Shown piece after piece: positions 28,387-37,007 of a stretch of DNA of 64,000 nucleotides. Source of the stretch: UBA6918 sp040754425 (GTDB taxonomy: Bacteria; Pseudomonadota; Gammaproteobacteria; Burkholderiales; Thiobacillaceae); the NCBI GenBank assembly GCA_040754425.1, contig JBFMCR010000007.1:62001-126000 (forward strand). Direction: 5' to 3'. The position numbers and the translations under genes were made by a program. Under the pieces are notes generated by a model, which saw only the letters and a program-made list of their open reading frames with translations, was not told the origin of the DNA and did no database searches. The first letter of the stretch is position 1. Each line of letters begins with the position of its first letter.

Positions 28387-28476
28387 GCGTGAGGAGCAAG
28401 GCGTAAGGCGTAAGGAGTGAGGAGTACAATCCTGCCTGACCCCTGACCCCTGACCCCTGACCCCTGACCCCTGACC
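28387..28476. repeat. Heptamer tandem array (GCGTAAG-type units, then CCTGACC x6)
   Basis: First come degenerate heptamers of the form GCGTGAG/GAGCAAG/GCGTAAG (about 28387-28427). Then come six perfect copies of CCTGACC (28435-28476) ending 7 bp before the decarboxylase ATG. The last units therefore occupy the ribosome-binding region; no normal Shine-Dalgarno sequence is visible. Confidence 0.9.
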
Positions 28477-28483
28477 GAATGCC

Positions 28484-30727
28484 ATGAGATTCCGTTTCCC
28501 CGTCGTCATCATCGACGAAGACTTCCGTTCCGAGAACGCCAGCGGCCTGGGGATTCGCGCGCTGGCCACCGCCATCGAAGCGGAAGGGCTGGAAGTGCTG
28601 GGCGTCACCAGCTTCGGCGACGTGTCTTCGTTCGCCCAGCAGCAAAGCCGCGCCTCGGCCTTCATTCTGTCCATCGACGACGAACAGTTCTCCAGCCCCG
28701 ATCTCGCCGAGGAGGCGGTGTCCACGCTGCGCGCCTTCGTTCAGGAAATACGCTTTCGCAACGCCGACATCCCGATTTTTCTGTACGGCGAAACCCGCAC
28801 CTCGCGCCACATTCCCAACGACGTGCTGCGCGAACTGCACGGCTTCATCCACATGTATGAGGACACGCCCGAGTTCATCGCGCGCTACGTCGTGCGCGAG
28901 GCGCGTTCCTACCTCGATTCGCTGCCGCCTCCGTTCTTCCGCGCGCTTACCCACTACGCCGCCGACAGCTCCTACTCCTGGCACTGCCCGGGACACTCCG
29001 GCGGCGTGGCGTTCCTGAAAAGCCCGGTGGGGCAGATGTTCCACCAGTTCTTCGGCGAAAACATGCTCAGGGCCGACGTCTGCAATGCGGTCGAGGAACT
29101 CGGCCAGTTGCTCGACCATACCGGCCCGGTGGCGGCGTCCGAACTGAACGCGGCGCGCATTTTCAACTGCGATCACCTGTTCTTCGTCACCAACGGCACT
29201 TCCACTTCCAACAAGATGGTGTGGCACTCCACCGTGGCGCCCGGCGACATCGTCGTGGTGGACCGCAACTGCCACAAGTCCATCCTGCATGCCATCACCA
29301 TGACCGGCGCGATTCCGGTGTTCCTGACGCCGACCAGGAACCACTATGGCATCATCGGGCCGATCCCGAAGGAAGAATTCCGCTGGGAAAACATCGAGAA
29401 AAAGATCGCCGCGCACCCTTTCGCCAGCAAGAGCAAGGGCAAGCCGCGCATACTCACCATCACCCAGAGCACCTACGATGGCGTGCTCTACAACGTCGAC
29501 GCCATCAAGGAAATGCTCGACGGCAGGATCGACACTCTGCATTTCGATGAAGCCTGGCTGCCGCATGCCACTTTCCATGACTACTACCGCGGCATGCACG
29601 CCATCGGCCGCGACCGCCCGCGCTGCAAGGATTCCATGGTGTTTTCCACCCAGTCCACGCACAAGCTGCTGGCGGGGCTTTCCCAAGCTTCGCAGATCCT
29701 GATCCAGGACTCGGAGACCCGCAAGCTCGACCGCGACGTGTTCAACGAGGCCTACCTCATGCACACCTCGACCAGCCCGCAGTACGCCATCATCGCTTCC
29801 TGCGACGTGGCGGCGGCGATGATGGAGCCGCCCGGCGGCACCGCGCTGGTGGAGGAATCCATCGCCGAGGCGCTCGACTTTCGCCGCGCCATGCGCAAGG
29901 TCGGCGAGGAACTGGGCGAGACCTGGTGGTTCAAGGTCTGGGGCCCGGAAAAACTGGCGGAAGAGGGCATCGGCGAGCCGGAAGACTGGGCGATCCGCGA
30001 CAGCGAACGCTGGCACGGCTTCGGCAACATCGCCGAAGGCTTCAACATGCTCGACCCCATCAAGGCCACCGTGATCACGCCCGGGCTGGACGTGGACGGC
30101 GACTTCGCCGACTGGGGCATGCCGGCATCCATCGTCACCAAGTATTTGGCCGAGCACGGCATCATCGTCGAAAAGACCGGCCTGTACTCGTTCTTCATCA
30201 TGTTCACCATCGGCATCACCAAGGGCCGCTGGAACACCATGGTCACCGAACTGCAGCAGTTCAAGGACGACTACGACAAGAACCAGCCGCTGTGGCGCGT
30301 GCTGCCGGAATTCGTCGCCAAGTTTCCGCGCTACGAGCGCATCGGCCTCAAGGACCTGTGCAACCAGATCCACGGCATCTACAAGGCCCACGACATCGCC
30401 CACCTGACCACGGAAATGTACCTGTCCGAGATGGAGCCGGCGATGAAGCCCTCGGATGCGTTCGCAAAAATGGCGCACCGCGAGATCGACCGCGTCGAAA
30501 TCGACCAGCTCGAAGGCCGCGTCACCAGCGTGCTCTTGACGCCTTATCCGCCCGGCATCCCGCTTCTGATTCCGGGCGAGCGCTTCAACAGGACCATCGT
30601 GCGCTACCTGCAGTTCGCGCGCGAGTTCAACGAGAAATTTCCCGGCTTCGAGACCGACATCCACGGCCTGGTCAAGGAGCAGACCACCAATGGGGTGAAG
30701 TACCACGTGGATTGCGTGAGGGCTTGA
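28484..30727 (+). CDS. Arg/Lys/Orn decarboxylase (PLP fold type I)
   Basis: PLP enzyme of the bacterial biodegradative/biosynthetic arginine, lysine or ornithine decarboxylase family. It makes agmatine, cadaverine or putrescine. The 747-residue protein has an N-terminal wing domain (1-130, response-regulator-like) and a PLP domain in which K394 (STQSTHKLLAG) should form the Schiff base. SSYSWHCPGHSGG and LHFDEAWLPHA are family blocks, and a C-terminal domain runs from about 600. The substrate cannot be told by eye. The start lies directly after a CCTGACC array and lacks a clear ribosome site. Heptamer arrays flank the gene on both sides. Confidence 0.9.
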   Translation: MRFRFPVVIIDEDFRSENASGLGIRALATAIEAEGLEVLGVTSFGDVSSFAQQQSRASAFILSIDDEQFSSPDLAEEAVSTLRAFVQEIRFRNADIPIFLYGETRTSRHIPNDVLRELHGFIHMYEDTPEFIARYVVREARSYLDSLPPPFFRALTHYAADSSYSWHCPGHSGGVAFLKSPVGQMFHQFFGENMLRADVCNAVEELGQLLDHTGPVAASELNAARIFNCDHLFFVTNGTSTSNKMVWHSTVAPGDIVVVDRNCHKSILHAITMTGAIPVFLTPTRNHYGIIGPIPKEEFRWENIEKKIAAHPFASKSKGKPRILTITQSTYDGVLYNVDAIKEMLDGRIDTLHFDEAWLPHATFHDYYRGMHAIGRDRPRCKDSMVFSTQSTHKLLAGLSQASQILIQDSETRKLDRDVFNEAYLMHTSTSPQYAIIASCDVAAAMMEPPGGTALVEESIAEALDFRRAMRKVGEELGETWWFKVWGPEKLAEEGIGEPEDWAIRDSERWHGFGNIAEGFNMLDPIKATVITPGLDVDGDFADWGMPASIVTKYLAEHGIIVEKTGLYSFFIMFTIGITKGRWNTMVTELQQFKDDYDKNQPLWRVLPEFVAKFPRYERIGLKDLCNQIHGIYKAHDIAHLTTEMYLSEMEPAMKPSDAFAKMAHREIDRVEIDQLEGRVTSVLLTPYPPGIPLLIPGERFNRTIVRYLQFAREFNEKFPGFETDIHGLVKEQTTNGVKYHVDCVRA

Positions 30728-30732
30728 GGGGG

Positions 30733-30880
30733 CAGGATTCAGGGGTCTGGGGTCAGGATTCAGGATTCAGGATTCAGGATTCAGGGGTCAGGATTCAGGA
30801 TTCAGGATTCAGGGGAAGTGCGGCGAAAGCCGCGCTTTAATTTGAGCGCGTAGCACATTCCCTGATCCCTGATCCCTAGC
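30733..30880. repeat. Heptamer array (TCAGGAT/GGGTCAG units) downstream of decarboxylase
   Basis: From about 30731 to 30812 there are many tandem TCAGGAT units mixed with GGGTCAG-type units. After a 45-bp gap, CCTGATC repeats twice (30861-30874). GGTCAGG is the reverse complement of the CCTGACC unit upstream of the decarboxylase, so the two arrays are inverted relative to each other. Confidence 0.85.
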
Positions 30881-30883
30881 CCC

Positions 30884-30912
30884 TTGATTTTTATGGGCTT
30901 CGCGCGTAGAAT
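30884..30912 (+). promoter_or_regulatory. Sigma-70 promoter of the S6-L9 operon
   Basis: TTGATT (30884-30889), 17-bp spacer, TAGAAT (30907-30912), about 60 bp before the rpsF ATG. The leader shows no S6:S18 binding structure that I can identify by eye. Confidence 0.65.
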
Positions 30913-30973
30913 TCCGCGCTTTCCTTGCTCCACCGTCGCGCAACGGGGGGCTCAATCAACCGAAAGGAGAGCC

Positions 30974-31378
30974 ATGCGCCACTACGAAATAGTCTTTATC
31001 GTGCATCCCGATCAGAGCGAGCAGGTGCCCGCCATGATCGAACGCTACCGTTCCAACATCACCTCGCGCGCCGGCAAGATCCACCGCCTGGAAGACTGGG
31101 GCCGCCGCCAGCTGGCCTATCCCATCGCCAAGATGCACAAGGCCCATTACGTGCTGATGAACATCGAGTGCGACCAGGAAACCCTGGCCGAGCTCGAGCA
31201 TGGCTTCAAGTTCAACGACGCCGTGCTGCGCCACCTCATCATCGGCAAGGACGAAGCCGTGACCACGCCTTCCCCGATGATGAAGGAAGAAAAGGCGCGC
31301 TCGGTGCTGGAAGGTGATGCCAAGCCCGAAGCCAAGGCCGAAGCCAAGGCCGGCGCCGAAGCCGGTGCCGCCGCCTGA
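30974..31378 (+). CDS. rpsF: 30S ribosomal protein S6
   Basis: Small-subunit protein that pairs with S18 on the platform. The 134-residue protein has the S6 opening MRHYEIVFIVHPDQSEQVP and EDWGRRQLAYPIAKMHKAHYV. An Ala/Glu/Lys-rich C-terminal tail (about 110-134) is an extension common in S6. A strong AAAGGAGA ribosome site precedes the ATG. First gene of rpsF-priB-rpsR-rplI. Confidence 0.97.
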   Translation: MRHYEIVFIVHPDQSEQVPAMIERYRSNITSRAGKIHRLEDWGRRQLAYPIAKMHKAHYVLMNIECDQETLAELEHGFKFNDAVLRHLIIGKDEAVTTPSPMMKEEKARSVLEGDAKPEAKAEAKAGAEAGAAA

Positions 31379-31380
31379 GT

Positions 31381-31662
31381 TTGGAGAACCGGCTCGTTAT
31401 CGGCGGAGAAATCGTAAACCTGGAACCCCTGCGCTTCAGCCCGGCCGGCATCCCGATTGCCCGCGCCACGCTGAAGCACCAGTCGAAACAGGCCGGACAG
31501 TTGATGCAGTGCGAACTGATCGTTGCCGCCCAGGGGGAAACCGCAAAAAGGCTCGCCGCTCTCAAACCCGGCAGCCGGGTCAAGGCGACAGGCTCGATTA
31601 CCCGTGCAGGCGCGAACAGCCGAACATTATTGATGTGGATTGAACAATTGACCGAGGAATAA
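31381..31662 (+). CDS. priB: Primosomal replication protein N (PriB)
   Basis: OB-fold single-stranded DNA-binding protein that helps PriA restart stalled forks. The 93-residue protein, (M)ENRLVIGGEIVNLEPLRFS onward, ends in the OB core text VKATGSITRAG. Its TTG start lies two bases after the rpsF stop, which points to translational coupling. Position between rpsF and rpsR is conserved in beta- and gammaproteobacteria. Confidence 0.92.
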   Translation: MENRLVIGGEIVNLEPLRFSPAGIPIARATLKHQSKQAGQLMQCELIVAAQGETAKRLAALKPGSRVKATGSITRAGANSRTLLMWIEQLTEE

Positions 31663-31667
31663 GCAAA

Positions 31668-31940
31668 ATGGCTCGTCCTACTGGAAAAGACAAGAAACCC
31701 CGCCGCGACAGCGGCAACCGCGGCCTTTTCAAGCGCCGCAAATTCTGCCGCTTCACCGCCGAAGGCGTGAAGGAAGTGGATTACAAGGATGTCGAAGTGC
31801 TGAAGGAATTCATCACCGAAAACGGCAAGATCATTCCCGCCCGCATCACCGGCACCAAGTCGCATTACCAGCGCCAGCTGTCCACCGCCATCAAGCGCGC
31901 GCGCTTCCTGGCGCTCTTGCCCTACACCGACCTGCACTGA
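31668..31940 (+). CDS. rpsR: 30S ribosomal protein S18
   Basis: Partner of S6. The 90-residue protein has a basic N-terminus (ARPTGKDKKPRRDSGNRG) and the S18 core RRKFCRFTAEGV, VLKEFITENGKIIPARITGT and KSHYQRQLSTAIKRARFLAL. The single Cys means no zinc-type motif. It starts 5 bp after priB. Confidence 0.97.
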   Translation: MARPTGKDKKPRRDSGNRGLFKRRKFCRFTAEGVKEVDYKDVEVLKEFITENGKIIPARITGTKSHYQRQLSTAIKRARFLALLPYTDLH

Positions 31941-31950
31941 GGAGACCGCG

Positions 31951-32400
31951 ATGCAAGTGATACTGATGGAAAAAGTGGTCAACCTCGGCAACCTCGGCGA
32001 CGTGGTCAAGGTCAAGGACGGTTTTGCCCGCAACTTCCTGATCCCCGGCGGCCATGCCAAGCGCGCCAACGCGGCGAACATCGCCGAGTTCGAAGCGCGC
32101 CGCGCCGAACTGGAAAAGGAACAGGCCGAAAAGCTGGCTGCCGCCCAGTCCCGTGCCGAGAAGCTGGAAGGCCTCATGGTGCAGATCACCCAGAAAGCCG
32201 GCGTCGACGGCCGTCTGTTCGGCTCCGTCGGCAATGCCGACATCGCCGAGGCGCTAAAGGCCCAGGGCTTTGATGTCGCCAAGAGCGAAATCCGCCTGCC
32301 GGCAGGCCCGTTCAAGACCATCGGCGACTACCCGGTGGTGCTGTCCTTGCACACCGACGTTACGGCCAATATCACCGTCTCGGTGCTGGGAGAGCATTGA
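31951..32400 (+). CDS. rplI: 50S ribosomal protein L9
   Basis: Elongated two-domain protein of the L1 stalk base. The 149-residue protein has the N-terminal 23S-binding domain (MQVILMEKVVNLGNLGDVVK), a long connecting helix (about 41-75) and a C-terminal domain. A GGAGACCGCG ribosome site precedes it. A terminator follows, so dnaB is probably transcribed separately or by read-through. Confidence 0.97.
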   Translation: MQVILMEKVVNLGNLGDVVKVKDGFARNFLIPGGHAKRANAANIAEFEARRAELEKEQAEKLAAAQSRAEKLEGLMVQITQKAGVDGRLFGSVGNADIAEALKAQGFDVAKSEIRLPAGPFKTIGDYPVVLSLHTDVTANITVSVLGEH

Positions 32401-32424
32401 TCGGAGGCTGGATATCCTGAGTGG

Positions 32425-32450
32425 AAAAGGCCGCGCAAGCGGCCTTTTTT
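32425..32450 (+). terminator. Rho-independent terminator after rplI
   Basis: AAAAGGCCGC, GCAA tetraloop, GCGGCCTTTT and further T. The rest of the gap to dnaB (to 32635) shows no gene and no convincing promoter. Confidence 0.9.
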
Positions 32451-32635
32451 ACTGCCTGTGAAAGACGAGGCAGTTTCTTTCTACTGACCATTCTCCAAGG
32501 CCAAAGACTGGTGGCCGGGCAAGCCCCGACGGTTTTCGTTGGAAAATCCGGGCCAAATTCATTTGCACCATTTGTACAGGGTTTTTCCACAACCTTACCC
32601 CTAGACCCAATGCTTCGCAGGGGTAGAATGCATCC

Positions 32636-34036
32636 ATGGCTTCCGTGTATTCCCTGAACCAGAACAACTCCGCCGACAACGCGCTGGCGGCGATGAAGCT
32701 GCCGCCGCATTCGGTCGAGGCGGAACAGGCGGTGCTGGGCGGATTGCTGCTGGAAAACGGCGCCTGGGACCGCATTGCCGACCAGGTCGGCGAATCCGAC
32801 TTCTACCGCCAGGACCACCGCCAGATCCTGCGCGCCATCACCCGCCTCATCGCCGAAAACAAGCCGGCCGACGTGGTGACGGTGGCCGAATTGCTGCAGT
32901 CGCTGGGCGAGCTGGAAGCCGCGGGCGGGCTGCCCTACCTGGTCTCGCTCACCAGCAACACGCCGTCCGCTGCCAACATCCGCCGCTATGCCGAAATCGT
33001 GCGCGAGCGCGCGGTGCTCAGGAAGCTGGTGGAAACCGCGACCGCGATTGCCGATTCCGCTTATGCGCCCGCCGGGAAGAGCGCCGGCCAGCTGCTGGAC
33101 GAGGCCGAAGCGAAGATTTTCGAAATCGCCGAATCCGGCCACCGCAGCAACCAGGGCTTCCAGGAAATCCAGCCCTTGCTGCGCGCCGCGGTCGAGCGCA
33201 TCGATGAGCTTTATCACCGCGACAACCCCAGCGAAGTCACCGGCATCCCCACCGGATATACGGACATCGACCGCATGACTTCCGGCCTGCAACCGGGCGA
33301 CCTCATCATCGTGGCCGGACGGCCGAGTATGGGGAAGACCGCCTTCTCGCTCAACATCGCCGAGCACGTGGCGATCGATGCCGGCCTGCCGGTGGCGGTG
33401 TTCTCCATGGAAATGGGCGCGCAGCAACTGGTGATGCGCATGATCGGTTCGGTGGGGCGGCTGGACCAGCACAAATTGCGCATCGGCCAGTTGAAGGACG
33501 ACGACTGGCAGCGCCTGACCTATGCGCTCGGCAAGTTGAACGAAGCGCCGTTCTACATCGACGAGACCCCGGCCTTGAACGCGCTGGAACTGCGCGCGCG
33601 CGCCAGGCGGCTCATGCGCCAGTGCGGCGGCAAGCTCGGCCTGGTGGTGGTCGACTATCTTCAATTGATGTCCTCTTCCAGCCAGGGCGAGAACCGCGCC
33701 ACCGAAATTTCGGAAATTTCGCGCTCCCTCAAGGCGCTGGCCAAGGAGCTCAACTGCCCGGTGATCGCGCTGTCTCAGCTCAACCGCTCGCTGGAACAGC
33801 GCCCCAACAAGCGCCCGGTCATGTCCGACCTGCGCGAATCCGGCGCCATCGAACAGGATGCCGACCTCATCATGTTCATCTACCGCGACGAAGTCTACAA
33901 CCCGGAAAGCCAGGACAAGGGCAAGGCCGAGATCATCATCGGCAAGCAGCGCAACGGTCCCATCGGCACCGTGCCGCTGGCTTTTCTCGGCGAGCACACC
34001 CGCTTCGAAAACCTGGCCTTCCCGGGCAGCTTCTGA
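32636..34036 (+). CDS. dnaB: Replicative DNA helicase
   Basis: Hexameric 5'-3' helicase of the replisome. The 466-residue protein has the N-terminal helical domain (about 20-125; PHSVEAEQAVLGGLLLENGA) and a RecA-like domain. Walker A GRPSMGKT is near residue 228, Walker B GLVVVDYLQLM, and DLRESGAIEQDADLIMFIYR is typical. There is no intein. The first ATG is at 32636; the stop overlaps the alr start as TGATG. Confidence 0.97.
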   Translation: MASVYSLNQNNSADNALAAMKLPPHSVEAEQAVLGGLLLENGAWDRIADQVGESDFYRQDHRQILRAITRLIAENKPADVVTVAELLQSLGELEAAGGLPYLVSLTSNTPSAANIRRYAEIVRERAVLRKLVETATAIADSAYAPAGKSAGQLLDEAEAKIFEIAESGHRSNQGFQEIQPLLRAAVERIDELYHRDNPSEVTGIPTGYTDIDRMTSGLQPGDLIIVAGRPSMGKTAFSLNIAEHVAIDAGLPVAVFSMEMGAQQLVMRMIGSVGRLDQHKLRIGQLKDDDWQRLTYALGKLNEAPFYIDETPALNALELRARARRLMRQCGGKLGLVVVDYLQLMSSSSQGENRATEISEISRSLKALAKELNCPVIALSQLNRSLEQRPNKRPVMSDLRESGAIEQDADLIMFIYRDEVYNPESQDKGKAEIIIGKQRNGPIGTVPLAFLGEHTRFENLAFPGSF

Positions 34037-35094
34037 TGCGGCCCATCGTCGCGCGCATTTCATCGGATGCGCTGGCGCACAACCTTGCCGTCGCGCGCCG
34101 CCATGTCGGCAGTGCCGGCATATTTTCCGTCATCAAGGCAGGCGCCTACGGGCACGGCCTGACCCGCGCGGCGCAGGCGCTTGCGGCCAGCGACGGCTTT
34201 GCCGTGCTCAACCTCGACGAGGCGGTGGCCTTGCGGCAGATGGGCATCGAAAAGCCCATCCTCATGCTCGAAGGCCCGTTCGATGCGGAGGAGATGGCCG
34301 CCTGCGCCGAATTCGATTTGACGCCGGTGCTGCATTCGCCTCACCAGCTCGAATGGCTGTCGCGGGCCGCCGAACCGCTCGATGTCTTTCTCAAGATCAA
34401 CAGCGGCATGAACCGCCTGGGGTTCCCCCTGGCCGAGTTCGATTCCTGCCTTGAACGCCTGCGGGCGAGCAGACAGGTTGCCAAGATCACGCTGATGACC
34501 CACTTCGCCACGGCGGACGAGGATTTCGGCATCGACTGGCAGTGGCGAGATTTCATCGCCAGGGCCGAAGCCAGCGGCTTGCCCGTCAGCGCGGCCAATT
34601 CCGCCGCCATCCTGCGCTATCCCCATACGCATCGCGACTGGGTGCGGGCCGGAATCATGCTCTATGGCGCCTCGCCTTTTGCCGACATCGGCGCCGCACG
34701 ACTCGGGCTTAAGCCCGCCATGACCCTGCAATCGCGCATCATAGCGTTGCAAACCCTCAAGCCGGGCGAGGCGCTTGGCTATGGCCTCGCCTACACGGCC
34801 GACGCAGCCACCCGCGTCGGCATCGTTGCCTGCGGTTATGCCGACGGCTATCCGCGCCATGCCCCCACCGGCACGCCCATCCTCGTCAACGGCCGGCGCA
34901 CCCGCACCCTGGGCCGGGTGTCCATGGACATGCTGGCAGTCGACCTGACCGATGATCCCGATGCGGGCATCGGCAGTGCGGTGGTGCTGTGGGGCGAAGG
35001 CCTGCCGGTGGAGGAAGTCGCGCGGGCGGCGGGGACGATCAGCTACGAGCTGCTGTGCGCGCTGGCGCCGCGGGTGCCGGTGAGGGAAGAATAA
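34036..35094 (+). CDS. alr: Alanine racemase
   Basis: PLP enzyme producing D-alanine for peptidoglycan. The 352-residue protein has the PLP Lys at K34 in SVIKAGAYGHG, and the catalytic Tyr region in GYGLAYTADAATRVGIVACG. One-base overlap with dnaB (TGATG) couples the two. The last 30 coding bases are duplicated at 39448-39478, beyond the dnd remnant, so this gene's 3' end marks the insertion boundary; the reading frame itself ends normally (RVPVREE). Confidence 0.96.
   Translation: MRPIVARISSDALAHNLAVARRHVGSAGIFSVIKAGAYGHGLTRAAQALAASDGFAVLNLDEAVALRQMGIEKPILMLEGPFDAEEMAACAEFDLTPVLHSPHQLEWLSRAAEPLDVFLKINSGMNRLGFPLAEFDSCLERLRASRQVAKITLMTHFATADEDFGIDWQWRDFIARAEASGLPVSAANSAAILRYPHTHRDWVRAGIMLYGASPFADIGAARLGLKPAMTLQSRIIALQTLKPGEALGYGLAYTADAATRVGIVACGYADGYPRHAPTGTPILVNGRRTRTLGRVSMDMLAVDLTDDPDAGIGSAVVLWGEGLPVEEVARAAGTISYELLCALAPRVPVREE
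35059..35089. repeat. Left copy of 31-bp direct repeat flanking the dnd region
   Basis: GCGCTGGCGCCGCG followed by GGTGCCGGTGAGGGAAG at the alr 3' end. It matches 39448-39478 in 30 of 31 positions and in the same orientation. Confidence 0.75.
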
Positions 35095-35240
35095 AATTGA
35101 CGATTGCTGTCCCGAAACCGCGCATGCAAGCTCGATAAGAACGACAAACTCCCTGAAATATCGCGCAGGGTGATGACGTAGTGTGAAGCTGTAAGTGTGG
35201 GTGATAAACTTCAACCAGAATTTTTGCGGGTGAGACACTT

Positions 35241-36056
35241 TTGCTGACGGCAACCATTGACGACGATGCTTTAAAGCCAGCAGCCAGTGGTGATGCGCAT
35301 GAAAAGTTTGCGGCCATAGTCGCGGACATTCGCGATGAATACCTCTCCGCGGCGCAGCATCACCCCTGGATTGTAGGTTTCTCCGGAGGCAAGGACAGCA
35401 CCTTGGTGCTACATGCCGTCTTCGAAGCGCTGCTTTCCATTGCTCCCTCACGGCGCACCCGTGCGATCCATGTGGTGGCCAACGACACACTTGTGGAAAG
35501 CCCGCTGGTCATGGCACACCTGCACCGTGCCCTGGCGCTCGTTCGAGATGCCGCGCGCAACCTCGGTCTGCCCGTCACCGTTAACGTCACCCGGCCCGAT
35601 CTTGAGCAGTCTTTCTGGGTGAACCTCATCGGGCGCGGCTACCCGACGCCAAACCAGACGATGCGCTGGTGCACGGACAGGCTCAAGATTCAGCCAACCA
35701 GCCGCTACATCCTCGATTCCGTTTCGCGTTGCGGGGCTGCCATCGTGGTGCTGGGTGTGCGTCGTGACGAGAGCCATTCCCGCCGCGTGAGCATAGAGCG
35801 CAGGAAAAACCTGGCAGGCTCCAATCTCACACCCCACACCGACCTGCCCGGTGCCTTCGTCTACCGCCCCATAGTCGATCTCACCACCGACGAGGTCTGG
35901 GAAATCCTGGCCTCACATCTGCCGCCCTGGGGCGGGACCCACGAAGCTTTGGTGCGGCTGTATCGCGAGGCGGAAGGCGGTGAATGTCCGGAGGTGGTGG
36001 GTCAGAGCGACGCGCCATGCCACTTCGCCTGTATCCATACCCCTTGGTTGCATTGA
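35241..36056 (+). pseudogene. dndC: DndC, 5' part only (phosphorothioation enzyme, truncated)
   Basis: DndC is a PAPS-reductase-like ATP pyrophosphatase that, with DndD and DndE, places sulfur in the DNA backbone. Here 271 residues remain. The ATP-binding SGGKDST is at residues 48-54, then family text PTPNQTMRWCTDRLKIQPTS, VVLGVRRDESHSR and GGECPEVVGQSDAPC. In intact DndC the last block runs into the Cys-rich cluster region (a GNSRFGCWTCTVV-like stretch). Here homology stops at that Cys and 11 unrelated residues follow. Families are about 500 residues, so about half is missing. Start taken as TTG 35241; the 146 bp after alr hold no clear promoter. dndB is absent. Confidence 0.82.
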
Positions 36057-36062
36057 CCCAGT

Positions 36063-37001
36063 ATGCTCGGCTACTGGCTTGGCAAGCTAAAAAACCTGCG
36101 CGTTGACCGCGCATCGAAAACCCCAGCGCCTCATAAGCCACTGTTATTGCTGGCTATCTTGGATTTAGTCGGAAATGGCGAAATAGTTACGCCACAAGTC
36201 AGGCTCACACCCGAATTGGCTTTCCGCTTTCTCGGCTACTGGGAGATCGTCGGTGCCCGTGGTCGCTCGGTGGGGCGGGTCGAATTACCGTTTTTCCACT
36301 TGCGTAGCGACGGCATACTTCGCCATGTGGCTCATATGGGCCTGGATGCCGCCCTTACCAGTATTCGCCCGACATCTGTCGATTCTCTGAACCGAGTTAT
36401 CAGCCATGCAGAGATTCCCGCGGATTTGTTTGCCTTGATGCTCGACCGGAAGAACCGGGATGCAATGCGACGAGTGCTCATTGAAAGGGACTGGTTCCTT
36501 CCCGAGGAGAAAGCAAAGCTGGTGGAAATGCTTGGCTTGGAAGGCATGACTAGGGTTGCTGCGGACGTCACTGTTTCACCGCCTCCGGACGAAATTTCTC
36601 GTGTCCGCGATATACGCTTCCGCCTCCAAATCGTTCCGATCTACGGCTACTCGTGCCTGCTTTGCGGGGTGAAGGTGCTGTTGCCATCTGGATCTACCTT
36701 GGTCGAGGCGGCACACATTCACCAGTTTGCCAAGAGCAGGAACGATGACATCACAAACGGCATGGCGCTGTGCCGAAATCATCATTGGGCTTTTGATCAG
36801 GGGCTATGGACGCTTGGAACCGACTTCGAGGTCATAGTGGCGTCGCACGCCTTCACCGAGGAGGCTCCGAATCAATTGCCACTTGGAGCTTATCATTCAC
36901 GTCGTGTCGATCTGTCACGCCTGGCTCCAGAGCATCGTCCAAGCCAAAGGCATCTCGACTGGCACCGCAAGCACAAGTTCATGGGGATTTGTCAGCAATA
37001 A
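36063..37001 (+). CDS. HNH endonuclease with sulfur-binding-domain-like N-terminus (McrA type)
   Basis: An intact 312-residue protein. Residues 1-145 resemble the sulfur-binding domain of phosphorothioate-dependent McrA-type nucleases: PAPHKPLLLLAILDLV (21-36) and LPFFHLRSDGIL (75-86). Residues 195-246 form an HNH zinc/metal nuclease: C198-x2-C201, EAAHIHQF, TNGMALCRNHHWAFDQG (His, Asn, His positions present). Expected action is cutting DNA bearing phosphorothioates (inference from family memory; SBD-HNH proteins such as SprMcrA). Base composition is visibly AT-richer than the flanks, pointing to acquisition. It replaces the missing dndC 3' and dndD 5' sequence. The alternative is a plain HNH restriction protein with an unrelated sensor. 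Confidence 0.75.
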   Translation: MLGYWLGKLKNLRVDRASKTPAPHKPLLLLAILDLVGNGEIVTPQVRLTPELAFRFLGYWEIVGARGRSVGRVELPFFHLRSDGILRHVAHMGLDAALTSIRPTSVDSLNRVISHAEIPADLFALMLDRKNRDAMRRVLIERDWFLPEEKAKLVEMLGLEGMTRVAADVTVSPPPDEISRVRDIRFRLQIVPIYGYSCLLCGVKVLLPSGSTLVEAAHIHQFAKSRNDDITNGMALCRNHHWAFDQGLWTLGTDFEVIVASHAFTEEAPNQLPLGAYHSRRVDLSRLAPEHRPSQRHLDWHRKHKFMGICQQ

Positions 37002-37007
37002 CCATAG

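Noticed and set aside
28379..30706. 775-codon open frame opposite the PLP decarboxylase
   Set aside because: Same antisense effect; the + strand shows an intact PLP enzyme with its active-site lysine.
28387..30880. CRISPR array around the decarboxylase
   Set aside because: Units are 7 bp and contiguous, with no spacers and no cas genes.
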